Assembly (NCBI RefSeq): GCF_003703835.1
Contig: NZ_RDQR01000029.1
Coordinates: 1 to 32,953 of the forward strand
Source of the DNA: Auritidibacter ignavus
GTDB lineage: Bacteria > Actinomycetota > Actinomycetes > Actinomycetales > Micrococcaceae
DNA length: 32,953 nucleotides
Direction of reading: 5' to 3'
The translations under genes and the position numbers were made by a program. Under the pieces are notes generated by a model, which ran no database searches, was not told the origin of the DNA, and was given only the letters and a program-made list of their open reading frames with translations. Below, one piece after another: positions 26,389 to 32,953 of the stretch (its first letter is position 1; each line of letters starts with the position of its first letter).

Positions 26389-26462
26389 GCCCCCATAGCC
26401 CAATTGGTAGAGGCAAGCGACTTAAAATCGCTGTGTTGTCAGTTCGAGTCTGACTGGGGGTA
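26389..26462 (+). tRNA. tRNA-Leu (anticodon UAA), short variable arm
   Basis: 74 nt fold: acceptor GCCCCCA/TGGGGGT, D-arm GCCC...GGC with a GG-containing loop, anticodon stem AGCGA/TCGCT with loop CTTAAAA giving UAA, a 5-nt variable loop (GTGTT), and T-arm GTCAG/CTGAC with loop TTCGAGT. CCA is not encoded. UAA reads UUA leucine codons, yet the variable loop is class I size rather than the long arm usual in bacterial tRNA-Leu. From memory, similar short tRNA-Leu(UAA) genes occur in other Actinobacteria. Confidence 0.9.
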
Positions 26463-26470
26463 CCGGCGTC

Positions 26471-26512
26471 CTGAATAGAGGCTGATGATTCACTGAATCG
26501 CCTATTCAGTTT
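26471..26512 (+). terminator. Hairpin behind the tRNA gene
   Basis: CTGAATAG (26471-26478) pairs perfectly with CTATTCAG (26502-26509), with an inner GATTC/GAATC pairing, followed by TTTC. Probable 3' end signal of the tRNA transcript. Confidence 0.5.
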
Positions 26513-26603
26513 CGGGGACTACACTCGGGGTGATCATCCCAAGGAGACGCGCAACCGGCGCGAGGACAGCTCCTGACACCCAACCCGAAGGGACGGTAGA
26601 CGT

Positions 26604-27464
26604 TTGCTCGGCAAAAAGATCCTCAGTTCCATCGCACTGATTGCCATGTTGAGCCTGTCAGCCTGTAGTGCAGATGAGGAAAACGCAGATGGGGCGCCCG
26701 AAGCCTCTGCATCGGCTGGCGACCAAGGAGCGCTTCCGGAACCAAATCTCGACGACGTTCCCGACGTGGTGGCCACGATCAACGATACCGAGATCACCAA
26801 AGAGGAATTTGCTACCAACTATGAGTCTCAGTATCAGCAGATGGCGTACCAGGCTCAAATGAGCGGTTCGGACGTTGACGAAGATCAGCTCAAACAGGAG
26901 AGCCTGGAGATCATGATCGGCAATGAGCTGTTGCTCCAAGAAGCAGAGGACCAAGATATCGAGGTCACAGAGGATGATGTCGATGAGTTCCTCGATGACT
27001 TTGCTAAACAACAAGGGCTGGAATCTCAGGACGAGCTCATCGCGCAGTTTGAGGAACAAGGCATGGACGAGGAACAACTGCGTGAAGATTCCAAGAAACA
27101 AGTTGCCATGGATCGGCTGATCGAGACTCTCGATGTTGACGAGCCTTCGGAAGAAGAGCTCAAAGATCTCTACGACGACCAGATGGAACAACAGAAGCAA
27201 CTCATGGAGGCTCAAGCCTCGGCTGATCCGTCCGCACAGGCCGAGGATGGATCGTCGGAATCCGCCTCGGGCGAAGACCAGCTACCGAGCTTTGAAGAGT
27301 CCAAGGACGACCTGGAAGAGCAGGTCAAGCTTCAAAACGAGAATGAAGCGATCACTGAATTGGTGGAGGATTTACGCGAGGATGCCGATATCGAGATTTT
27401 CCTCGAAACCCCCGCTACTACAGAATCTAGCTCTGAGGACGATAGCGACGAGGACGCTAAGTAA
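26604..27464 (+). CDS. SurA-like (SurA_N) lipoprotein, putative extracytoplasmic chaperone
   Basis: 286 aa from TTG 26604, with GAAGGGA about 11 nt upstream. The signal peptide ends in lipobox LSAC (Cys21). The mature protein is extremely acidic. VVATINDTEITKEEF and the helices IGNELLLQEAEDQDIEVTEDDVDEF are the SurA N-terminal chaperone-domain pattern; the helix-rich core continues to about 190. A low-complexity Gln/Ala/Ser/Glu segment (about 195-230) and a final helix follow. No parvulin PPIase core is visible, so enzymatic isomerase activity is not expected. It is probably membrane-anchored, assisting folding of secreted proteins. Confidence 0.8.
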   Translation: MLGKKILSSIALIAMLSLSACSADEENADGAPEASASAGDQGALPEPNLDDVPDVVATINDTEITKEEFATNYESQYQQMAYQAQMSGSDVDEDQLKQESLEIMIGNELLLQEAEDQDIEVTEDDVDEFLDDFAKQQGLESQDELIAQFEEQGMDEEQLREDSKKQVAMDRLIETLDVDEPSEEELKDLYDDQMEQQKQLMEAQASADPSAQAEDGSSESASGEDQLPSFEESKDDLEEQVKLQNENEAITELVEDLREDADIEIFLETPATTESSSEDDSDEDAK

Positions 27465-27562
27465 CAAGTGTGCCGGATAGTGCCATACAGCAGGGGATTA
27501 TCACCGCTGGTAGTTAACCTAGCTTGCGGGTAGTTAGCTAACACCGGCGCAGTGGTTACCGT

Positions 27563-27568
27563 TAGACT
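27563..27568 (+). promoter_or_regulatory. -10 box TAGACT upstream of Bax inhibitor-1 gene
   Basis: TAGACT lies about 41 nt before ATG 27610, leaving a short leader with AGAGGA. The 10-bp palindrome GTTAGCTAAC (27533-27542) overlaps the -35 zone and could be an operator. No good -35 hexamer is seen. Confidence 0.3.
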
Positions 27569-27609
27569 GGCACATGAACACCTGACCGTCAGATACGAGA
27601 GGACGGCCC

Positions 27610-28428
27610 ATGGCCAACCCAGTCTTTAACTCCGACAATTTCAAGCAACAAGCTTCTGGGGGCGTGCAGACTCCTCAGACCATTTCCGCATCTGAACTCG
27701 AAGAGATGTATGCTCGCCCCTCCGCGACTCCACAGGATACCGGGCGAGTCAGCTACAATGATGTGATCCTGCGGACCGCTTCCCAGCTAGCCGTGGTGTT
27801 GGTCGGAGCTTTGGGGCTGTGGTTTGCCGGAACGATGCTCGGATTGGGCGGAATCGTCGGTCCCGCAACGCTCATCGGTGCTATTGGCGCGATCGTCCTG
27901 TCCTTGGTGAACGCGTTCAAAAAGCAGCCCTCACCGTTGCTGATCACGCTGTTCTCCCTCGCGGAGGGCCTGTTCCTTGGGGGGATCTCCCTCACCTTGG
28001 ACGCCATGTACCCGGGGGTGGCCAGCCAGGCTGTTCTGGCGACCTTGTGCGTCTTCCTGGTGATGTTGGCGCTATTCTCCTCTGGTAAGGTCCGTGCTAC
28101 GGCTCGTGGCATGCAGATCTTCATGCTGGCCTCTCTAGGTTACGCCGTATTTGCATTGGTGAACTTCGTGCTGATGATTACCGGAGTCACCGAGGGGATG
28201 TTCGGTCTACGTTCGGGCTGGCTGGGTGTCATCGTCGGCGTGATCGCGATTGTTTTGGCCGCTTATTCGCTGGTGATGAGTTTTTCCATGATCCAGCAGG
28301 GTGTGCGCAACGGTGCCCCACGCTCCTTTGCCTGGACTGCAGCATTTGGCTTGGTCACCGACTTGACCTGGCTTTACCTGGAAATTCTGCGTGTGCTGTC
28401 GATCTTGCGCGAGATGGCCGATGCGTGA
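27610..28428 (+). CDS. Bax inhibitor-1/YccA-family membrane protein
   Basis: 272 aa; ATG with AGAGGA about 8 nt upstream. The ~50-residue polar N-terminus (MANPVFNSDNF..., EEMYARPSATPQDTGRVSYNDV) is characteristic of actinobacterial members. Seven hydrophobic helices follow, ending with the family segment FGLVTDLTWLYLEILRVL. BI-1/TMBIM proteins are pH-sensitive Ca2+-leak channels in characterised bacterial cases (BsYetJ); the role here is unknown. It is followed by a 15-bp perfect inverted repeat. Confidence 0.9.
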   Translation: MANPVFNSDNFKQQASGGVQTPQTISASELEEMYARPSATPQDTGRVSYNDVILRTASQLAVVLVGALGLWFAGTMLGLGGIVGPATLIGAIGAIVLSLVNAFKKQPSPLLITLFSLAEGLFLGGISLTLDAMYPGVASQAVLATLCVFLVMLALFSSGKVRATARGMQIFMLASLGYAVFALVNFVLMITGVTEGMFGLRSGWLGVIVGVIAIVLAAYSLVMSFSMIQQGVRNGAPRSFAWTAAFGLVTDLTWLYLEILRVLSILREMADA

Positions 28429-28486
28429 TTCCCGGCGCACGGCTATCGTATTTTCGTCAGGTCACGATCTGAGGTGACCGATAATA

Positions 28487-28538
28487 CGGGCGGTGTCACG
28501 CTGAGGCCACCTTTGGTTAGTCTGCGTGACACCGCCCG
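28487..28538 (+). terminator. 15-bp perfect inverted repeat after Bax inhibitor-1 gene
   Basis: CGGGCGGTGTCACGC (28487-28501) pairs with GCGTGACACCGCCCG (28524-28538) around a 22-nt loop. The sequence behind it is T-rich but has no clean T-run (GTATGTTCTGTCTTGGG). Probable 3' hairpin of the upstream gene. Confidence 0.55.
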
Positions 28539-28651
28539 CGTATGTTCTGTCTTGGGTTTTCTTCACAATTTCCGGGACAGAGTATGCTTACAAGGGTTGA
28601 GGCTTGGCACGAGCCTTTACCGTAGTGATCAGCACAGAGAGGACCTGGCCG

Positions 28652-29842
28652 ATGAGTTCAGCCCCTCCGAAAAGGCCTGTCGAGGACTCAGAGTTCGACT
28701 CGCCTACTTTGGCTGAAGTCGGGAGAAAACTAGCGGCTGACATTCCCTACGGTGTCACTGTCGCAACTGGATGGGCGCTACAGTTCATTATTATTGTCGT
28801 CGCGGCAGGTATCGGAATTTGGCTGTTTTCACACGTCTCCCTGCTCGTAATCCCGCTACTGATCGCTGCTTTGCTGTCCAGCCTGCTCTATCCGGTGCAT
28901 AGCTTTTTGAAGAACCGGTTTCGGTTCCCCGCCTGGCTGTCGGTAGTTACCGTGATGCTGGGCTTCCTCTCGCTGATCGTGGGACTGCTGTGGCTGGCAG
29001 GGCAACAGTTGGCCGTCGGGTTCGCTGATATGTGGCAGCAGATCCAAGAAGGCATCGTGGGACTTTTCGCCCTGGCCGAGTCCTACGGTCTCACCACAGA
29101 CCGATGGCAAGAAATCCTGGCCGACGTCTGGAACACCTTTACCCAGAATTCCGACGCTCTCGTCTCCGGGGCCATCGGCTTCGGCTCCACCGCGACGAAC
29201 ATCGGTGCCGGGACACTGATCGCGCTATTCGCGTTGATCTTCTTCCTCATCGACGGTTCCCGGATCTGGAACTTCATGCTCAACTTCGTGCCACGTCGCC
29301 ACCGCCGTGCAATCGACGGAGCCGGACACGCCGGTTGGAAGTCACTGGGAAGCTATGTGCGGGTCCAAATCTTCGTGGCCTTCGCCGACGCGGTCGGAAT
29401 CGGCTTGGGCGCCTGGCTACTATCGGTCCCGCTGGCCCTGCCCCTCGCGGTGCTCGTCTTCCTCGGTTCTTTCATCCCCATGATTGGTGCGGTTTTGACC
29501 GGTGCGATCGCGGTGATCCTAGCACTGGTTGCCAACGGTTGGGTCAACGCGCTGTTGATGTTAGTGGTGGTGCTGATCGTGCAACAAGCCGAATCACATA
29601 TTCTGCAACCACTGGTTATGGGACGCGCCGTGCAGCTACACCCCTTGGTGGTATTCCTCGCTGTCTCTGGCGGTACTGCGCTGATGGGTATCGTCGGGGC
29701 GATCTTTGCGGTACCGGCCATTGCCTTCGCTAATTCTTTCGTCAAATATCTGGCGGCGCGACCATGGAAGAAGAACAAAGATCCCCACGCGGTCGACCCC
29801 GAAGCACCCGACGAGATCGCCCCCAGCGCTGGCGACCTCTGA
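28652..29842 (+). CDS. AI-2E family (UPF0118) transporter
   Basis: 396 aa from ATG 28652, with AGAGGACC about 9 nt upstream; the open frame upstream is not needed. Seven to eight hydrophobic helices surround an amphipathic middle segment (about 130-190). The family features VPLALPLAVLVFLGSFIPMIGAVLTGAIAV, and HILQPLVMGRAVQLHPLVVF are present. Despite the name, characterised members include Na+/H+ antiporters and exporters of unknown substrate. A TATGCT hexamer (28583-28588) may be its -10 box. Confidence 0.9.
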   Translation: MSSAPPKRPVEDSEFDSPTLAEVGRKLAADIPYGVTVATGWALQFIIIVVAAGIGIWLFSHVSLLVIPLLIAALLSSLLYPVHSFLKNRFRFPAWLSVVTVMLGFLSLIVGLLWLAGQQLAVGFADMWQQIQEGIVGLFALAESYGLTTDRWQEILADVWNTFTQNSDALVSGAIGFGSTATNIGAGTLIALFALIFFLIDGSRIWNFMLNFVPRRHRRAIDGAGHAGWKSLGSYVRVQIFVAFADAVGIGLGAWLLSVPLALPLAVLVFLGSFIPMIGAVLTGAIAVILALVANGWVNALLMLVVVLIVQQAESHILQPLVMGRAVQLHPLVVFLAVSGGTALMGIVGAIFAVPAIAFANSFVKYLAARPWKKNKDPHAVDPEAPDEIAPSAGDL

Positions 29843-29896
29843 CGATCCGATCCGCTGCTCTCATCCATCGCGTATCAACCCTCAGGAGACCGACTC

Positions 29897-31171
29897 GTGA
29901 CATCCACTGATTCTTCTGTACCTGTATTGCCCGCTGAGGTGCCGGTGAGTTTCGACGATATTCTTGCTGCGCGCGACGTCATTAGCGCGGTAGCGGTGGA
30001 AACCGGCATGGAGCACTCCAGAGCGCTGGGGCGGATGACCGGTGCCACGGTGCATCTGAAGTGCGAAAATCTTCAGCGTGCTGGCTCATTCAAAGTGCGG
30101 GGCGCCTACAACCGGATGTATCACATTCCCGAAGAGGACAAGGGAAACGGGGTGGTGGCTGCCTCTGCAGGAAACCACGCCCAAGGTGTTGCCTTAGCGG
30201 CGTCAAAACTTGGACTGCGCGCCACGATCTTCATGCCCCTAGGAGCAGCACTACCTAAGGTTCAGGCTACGAAAGATCACGGCGCGGAAGTCGTCTTGCT
30301 TGGCAATAACGTCGACGAAGCCTTGGCAGCAGCGAAGGACCACGCAGCAAAAACCGGGGCAACGTTTATTCATCCCTTCGACGACGAGAAGGTCGTGGCA
30401 GGGCAAGGAACTGTTGGACTCGAAATTCTCGAGCAACAACCCGATGTCGACACGGTGATCACCAGTATCGGTGGTGGGGGACTGTTGGCAGGGACAGCAA
30501 TCGCCATCAAGGAACTGGCACGGCGACAAGGACGCGACATCACGATTATCGGTGTGCAAGCCGAAGATGCGGCCGCCTACCCGGCCTCGCTGGCCGCTGA
30601 CGGCGTCGTTTCTCTCGAGCAACTCACGACGATTGCTGACGGCATTGCGGTGGGCCGTCCGGGCAATCTACCCTTTAGCATCATCAAGGATCTCGTGGAT
30701 CACGTGGTGACAGTTTCTGAAGACCAAATCGCTAACGCTTTGGTGTTCTTATTGGAGCGGTCCAAGATGGTGGTCGAACCAGCCGGTGCGGTATCGGTGG
30801 CGGCGTTGATGTCGGGGAAGCTGAAGGACCTGGGGCTGGCACCGAAATCAGTGGTCGCGCTGTTGTCCGGGGGCAATATTGACCCGCTGTTGATGCTCAA
30901 AGTGGTTCAGTCGGGTCTGTTGGCGGCCGGACGCTATCTCACCGTGCGGATTCCCCTCCGAGACCGCCCAGGCGAGCTGAAGAACGTGTCACGGATTATT
31001 GCCGAGGCCGAAGCGAATGTCATCGGAGTGGACCACACCTCAATCGGTCCTTCGCTGGGCATGGGCGAAGTGTATATCACCATTAACATGGAAACACGTG
31101 GCCATTACCACTCAGACCACCTACTTGAAAAACTTCGTGAAAGTGGCTACGAGCCCGAAATCACACACTAA
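29897..31171 (+). CDS. ilvA: Threonine ammonia-lyase with C-terminal ACT domain
   Basis: 424 aa from GTG 29897 with AGGAGA about 9 nt upstream. PLP-dependent: threonine to 2-oxobutanoate and ammonia, the first step to isoleucine. Lys66 in GSFKVRGAYN forms the Schiff base, ASAGNHAQGVA contacts PLP, and GGGGLLAG (about 193-200) holds its phosphate. The final ~75 residues (from YLTVRIPLRDRPGEL) form one ACT domain, the 'medium' form rather than the two-ACT E. coli IlvA. It converges on the GPP34-like gene with 15 bp between the stops. Confidence 0.93.
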   Translation: MTSTDSSVPVLPAEVPVSFDDILAARDVISAVAVETGMEHSRALGRMTGATVHLKCENLQRAGSFKVRGAYNRMYHIPEEDKGNGVVAASAGNHAQGVALAASKLGLRATIFMPLGAALPKVQATKDHGAEVVLLGNNVDEALAAAKDHAAKTGATFIHPFDDEKVVAGQGTVGLEILEQQPDVDTVITSIGGGGLLAGTAIAIKELARRQGRDITIIGVQAEDAAAYPASLAADGVVSLEQLTTIADGIAVGRPGNLPFSIIKDLVDHVVTVSEDQIANALVFLLERSKMVVEPAGAVSVAALMSGKLKDLGLAPKSVVALLSGGNIDPLLMLKVVQSGLLAAGRYLTVRIPLRDRPGELKNVSRIIAEAEANVIGVDHTSIGPSLGMGEVYITINMETRGHYHSDHLLEKLRESGYEPEITH

Positions 31172-31186
31172 GGCCCGGGAACGTGG

Positions 31187-31855
31187 CTACAGTGTAGCTG
31201 GTCCTAACTGCGACTTAGTCATCAATGCTGAGGTGCCACTGGTCTGAGCGTGCAACACCGACAGCACCGGGTGGTGCCCATCAAGCTCGTGCACCCGGTT
31301 GCTGAAGTCCTTTTGCTCCCAATCAGCGTTGGCGGTCGCGAACATGAGGCCGGTGGCGTTGATGCTCTCAATGATGCCCAATAGTAGACGGTCTTCGTAG
31401 GTGGGCTCACGACGCCCCAACAGCACCTGCGTTAGAGGTGTGATGACCTCTTCAGCGGTGGTATCAAGAACGAGCTCGTAGCGCGTTGGTCTAAATGGTC
31501 CTGGGTTATGGGTGGACACCAAACCGTTGTGCTCAAAGTTGTCCAAGACACCCTGCAGCGGATCGAACTTCTTGGACTTCACGATCCGGGAGAGCTCATC
31601 GCCAGTCTTATCGCGCAGTTTCTCGACGACGTCGTTCAAGGCCGGAGAGCTCGAGGTTTTTTCCTTGACGATAATCTTCGGATCATCCATGTTCCACGGT
31701 TCGGTCAGCTCGGCGGGGGTAAAGGACACCACGCCATCGGTCTCCAAATCGGCCATGGTGGCTGCCACCCGTGCTTTCGAGAGCAAGGAGGAAACTCCTG
31801 CTAGCTCGTCTTGGAACTCCAGGCTGAGTACTACGAAACGCTCTACAATCTTCAC
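31187..31855 (-). CDS. GPP34 (Golgi phosphoprotein 3)-like protein
   Basis: 222 aa from GTG 31855, which lies 7 nt behind a TAGCCT hexamer; the frame reads back to 31885. Soluble, helical. The family pattern is recognisable: early helix with SKARVAATMADLETDGVVSF, a strand KIIVKEK, paired helices LNDVVEKL and IVKSKKFDPLQGVLDNFEHNGLVS, RPTRYELV, then VLLGRREPTYEDRLLLGIIESINATGLMF. Eukaryotic GOLPH3/Vps74 bind phosphatidylinositol-4-phosphate; bacterial GPP34 proteins are mostly uncharacterised and common in Actinobacteria. Assignment is by pattern memory only. Confidence 0.6.
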   Translation of the reverse strand: MKIVERFVVLSLEFQDELAGVSSLLSKARVAATMADLETDGVVSFTPAELTEPWNMDDPKIIVKEKTSSSPALNDVVEKLRDKTGDELSRIVKSKKFDPLQGVLDNFEHNGLVSTHNPGPFRPTRYELVLDTTAEEVITPLTQVLLGRREPTYEDRLLLGIIESINATGLMFATANADWEQKDFSNRVHELDGHHPVLSVLHAQTSGTSALMTKSQLGPATL

Positions 31856-31862
31856 AAATCCT

Positions 31863-31868
31863 AGGCTA
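31863..31868 (-). promoter_or_regulatory. -10 box TAGCCT before GPP34-like gene
   Basis: Read on the minus strand, TAGCCT is followed by 7 nt and GTG 31855. A leaderless transcript is likely. Confidence 0.35.
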
Positions 31869-31971
31869 GCAGTTAACTGCCACAATCACAGATGGTCTAC
31901 CAGCCACTTTGTCATCTGCGTGGTTGCTCTCAGCACAGTGGGCAAGGGGAAATAACACCAGGAATATTGTC

Positions 31972-32015
31972 CCTTAAACAAGTCCCGGGCCTCGGTGTTG
32001 CACGCGAGGCCCGGG
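31972..32015 (-). terminator. Terminator of greA
   Basis: CCCGGGCCTCG (31984-31994) pairs perfectly with CGAGGCCCGGG (32005-32015). On the minus strand it is followed by ACTTGTTTAAG. It lies 23 bp behind the greA stop. Confidence 0.7.
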
Positions 32016-32038
32016 AGGAGGCGAAGCTTCTGAAAAAG

Positions 32039-32536
32039 TTACTTTCCAGGATTGTAGGGAGTAACCTTCTTCAGAACAACTTCGATGTCCTTACCATTCG
32101 GGGCAGTGTAGGACAGGGTTTCGCCAGCTTGACGACCGTGAATTGCTTCGCCGAGGGGAGAGCGCTCAGAGTAGACATCGAGTTGCTCGTCTTCGGAAGC
32201 GATTTCACGGTTACCAAAGATAAAGGTCATTTCGTTACCGCCGACGGTGGCCTCAACGACCATACCGGCCTCAACGACGCCGTCGTCCTGTGGCGTGTCG
32301 CCCACAACTGCGTTCTCCAACAGCTGTTTTAGTTCCGCGATGCGGCCTTCGTTTTTGGACTGTTCTTCACGAGCGGCGTGGTACCCGCCGTTCTCCTTCA
32401 AGTCGCCTTCATCGCGGGCCGCTTCAATGCGGTCGACGATTTCTTGACGACCTTCGCCAGCGCGGTATTCGAGTTCTTTGCTCAACCGGTCATAGGCTTC
32501 TTGGGTCAGCCAAGGAGCTGAGGGTGAGGTGGTCAT
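32039..32536 (-). CDS. greA: Transcription elongation factor GreA
   Basis: 165 aa from ATG 32536, with a strong AAGGAGGAATT ribosome-binding site. GreA stimulates transcript cleavage by backtracked RNA polymerase. The N-terminal coiled-coil finger has WLTQEAYDRLSKEL, RIEAARDEGDLKENGGYHAA (acidic tip) and REEQ. The C-terminal FKBP-like domain has VEATVGGNEMTFIFG, SPLGEAIHGRQAGETLSY and a terminal VVLKKVTPY. Length matches actinobacterial GreA. Confidence 0.96.
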   Translation of the reverse strand: MTTSPSAPWLTQEAYDRLSKELEYRAGEGRQEIVDRIEAARDEGDLKENGGYHAAREEQSKNEGRIAELKQLLENAVVGDTPQDDGVVEAGMVVEATVGGNEMTFIFGNREIASEDEQLDVYSERSPLGEAIHGRQAGETLSYTAPNGKDIEVVLKKVTPYNPGK

Positions 32537-32613
32537 AATTCCTCCTTGAAGGATCGTTTGGCAGGGAAAGTTTGAGTTGTCCACTGCACGTCAAGTTCTT
32601 TACTGCACAAAGA

Positions 32614-32683
32614 CCCGCCGTGGGGCGTGCGGTTTAACCGAATCCGATTTTATCGGATGCGATTCGCATGCCCCCACGACGGG
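32614..32683. repeat. 70-nt nested hairpin upstream of greA
   Basis: Outer arms CCCGCCGTGGGG (32614-32625) and CCCCACGACGGG (32672-32683) have one mismatch. A TGCG/CGCA pairing continues the stem, and a perfect inner hairpin ATCCGAT-TTT-ATCGGAT (32642-32658) caps it. It lies 78 bp before the greA start. It could be a leader structure or a terminator for a gene formerly to the right. Confidence 0.5.
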
Positions 32684-32816
32684 ACTTCGTCAACGCTTTT
32701 GCGGGGTTAGGGAGAATTCTAGCACTGGACCGCGACACGGTGTAGTCTGCGACGTACCTTATTGATATTGAGCGCGTAGCTCAGGTCGTGCCTCACGTAT
32801 CGTGAGCGCGAAGCCA

Positions 32817-32822
32817 TAGTGT
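32817..32822 (+). promoter_or_regulatory. -10 box TAGTGT before integrase-type gene
   Basis: TAGTGT, 6 nt, ATG 32829; no ribosome-binding site. A small hairpin CTCACG-TAT-CGTGAG (32792-32806) lies just upstream. Confidence 0.3.
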
Positions 32823-32828
32823 GAACGC

Positions 32829-32953
32829 ATGGATAAGGACATTGTCTCGATGAGTGCTCGGATTGAAGTCACCAAGCAATTACGTAGGGATTATCGCACG
32901 GGGTCCAAGGCGGAGAAGTCAGCGATTTTAGATCAGTTTTGTGCTTCCACTGG
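32829..32953 (+). CDS. Integrase-type transposase, N-terminal fragment (window edge)
   Basis: The first 41 codons are present; the gene runs off the right edge. The translation holds RIEVTKQLRRDYRTGSKAEK and SAILDQFCASTG, the N-terminal pattern (helix, 'AsKxeKxxILDeF...TG') of actinobacterial transposases with an rve integrase core (IS481-like or related group). The DDE core lies outside the window. The left end of the element should be somewhere in 32690-32828, but I cannot fix it. Confidence 0.6.
   Translation, partial: MDKDIVSMSARIEVTKQLRRDYRTGSKAEKSAILDQFCAST

Overview
The window reads as chromosomal DNA of a moderately high-GC Gram-positive actinobacterium, most likely of the Micrococcales (Micrococcaceae-like). 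The signs are an sdhC-D-A-B operon, a FtsB/DivIC - DUF501 - Ppx neighbourhood next to enolase and MazG, a GPP34-like protein, an actinobacterial GreA, many GTG/TTG starts and many apparently leaderless genes. A genus cannot be named from this sequence alone.

Layout: (1) 1-150 is the 5' end of a minus-strand IS256-type transposase with part of its terminal region. (2) 527-2319 holds three unrecognised genes, two of them membrane proteins. (3) 2455-8140 is a distinctly AT-richer block (43% GC in two hand-counted 60-base lines, against 62% in a comparison line). It holds a minus-strand operon: lipoprotein substrate-binding protein, fused two-domain permease, ATPase, CobA/BtuR-like P-loop protein and Nudix hydrolase. 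An imperfect 21-bp direct repeat lies at its two edges. (4) 8143-11808 is the succinate dehydrogenase operon on the minus strand, ended by a very long hairpin terminator. (5) 12092-19371 runs on the plus strand: mannose-1-phosphate guanylyltransferase, M20 amidohydrolase, cytidine deaminase, thymidine phosphorylase, DedA protein, adenosine deaminase, MazG-type pyrophosphohydrolase and a small membrane protein. (6) 19430-24724 holds enolase with a strong terminator, a FtsB/DivIC-like division protein, a DUF501-Ppx/GppA fusion and a mycosin-like subtilase. (7) 24847-31171 holds a type II NADH dehydrogenase, tRNA-Leu(UAA), a SurA-like lipoprotein, a Bax inhibitor-1 family protein, an AI-2E family protein and threonine ammonia-lyase. 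(8) 31187-32536 (minus) holds a GPP34-like protein and GreA. (9) 32829-end is the 5' end of an integrase-type transposase.

Most of the window is core metabolism. SDH and NDH-2 feed electrons to the menaquinone pool, enolase and ManC serve glycolysis and sugar-nucleotide supply, and Cda/DeoA/Add form a nucleoside-salvage set. The accessory part most worth attention is the AT-rich ABC transporter - CobA-like - Nudix cassette. It looks horizontally acquired and links a Fe/phosphonate/thiamine-class importer with two nucleotide-handling enzymes. Other notable points are the DUF501-Ppx gene fusion and a recurrent TAnnnT hexamer placed 6-7 nt before nine start codons, which suggests widespread leaderless transcription.
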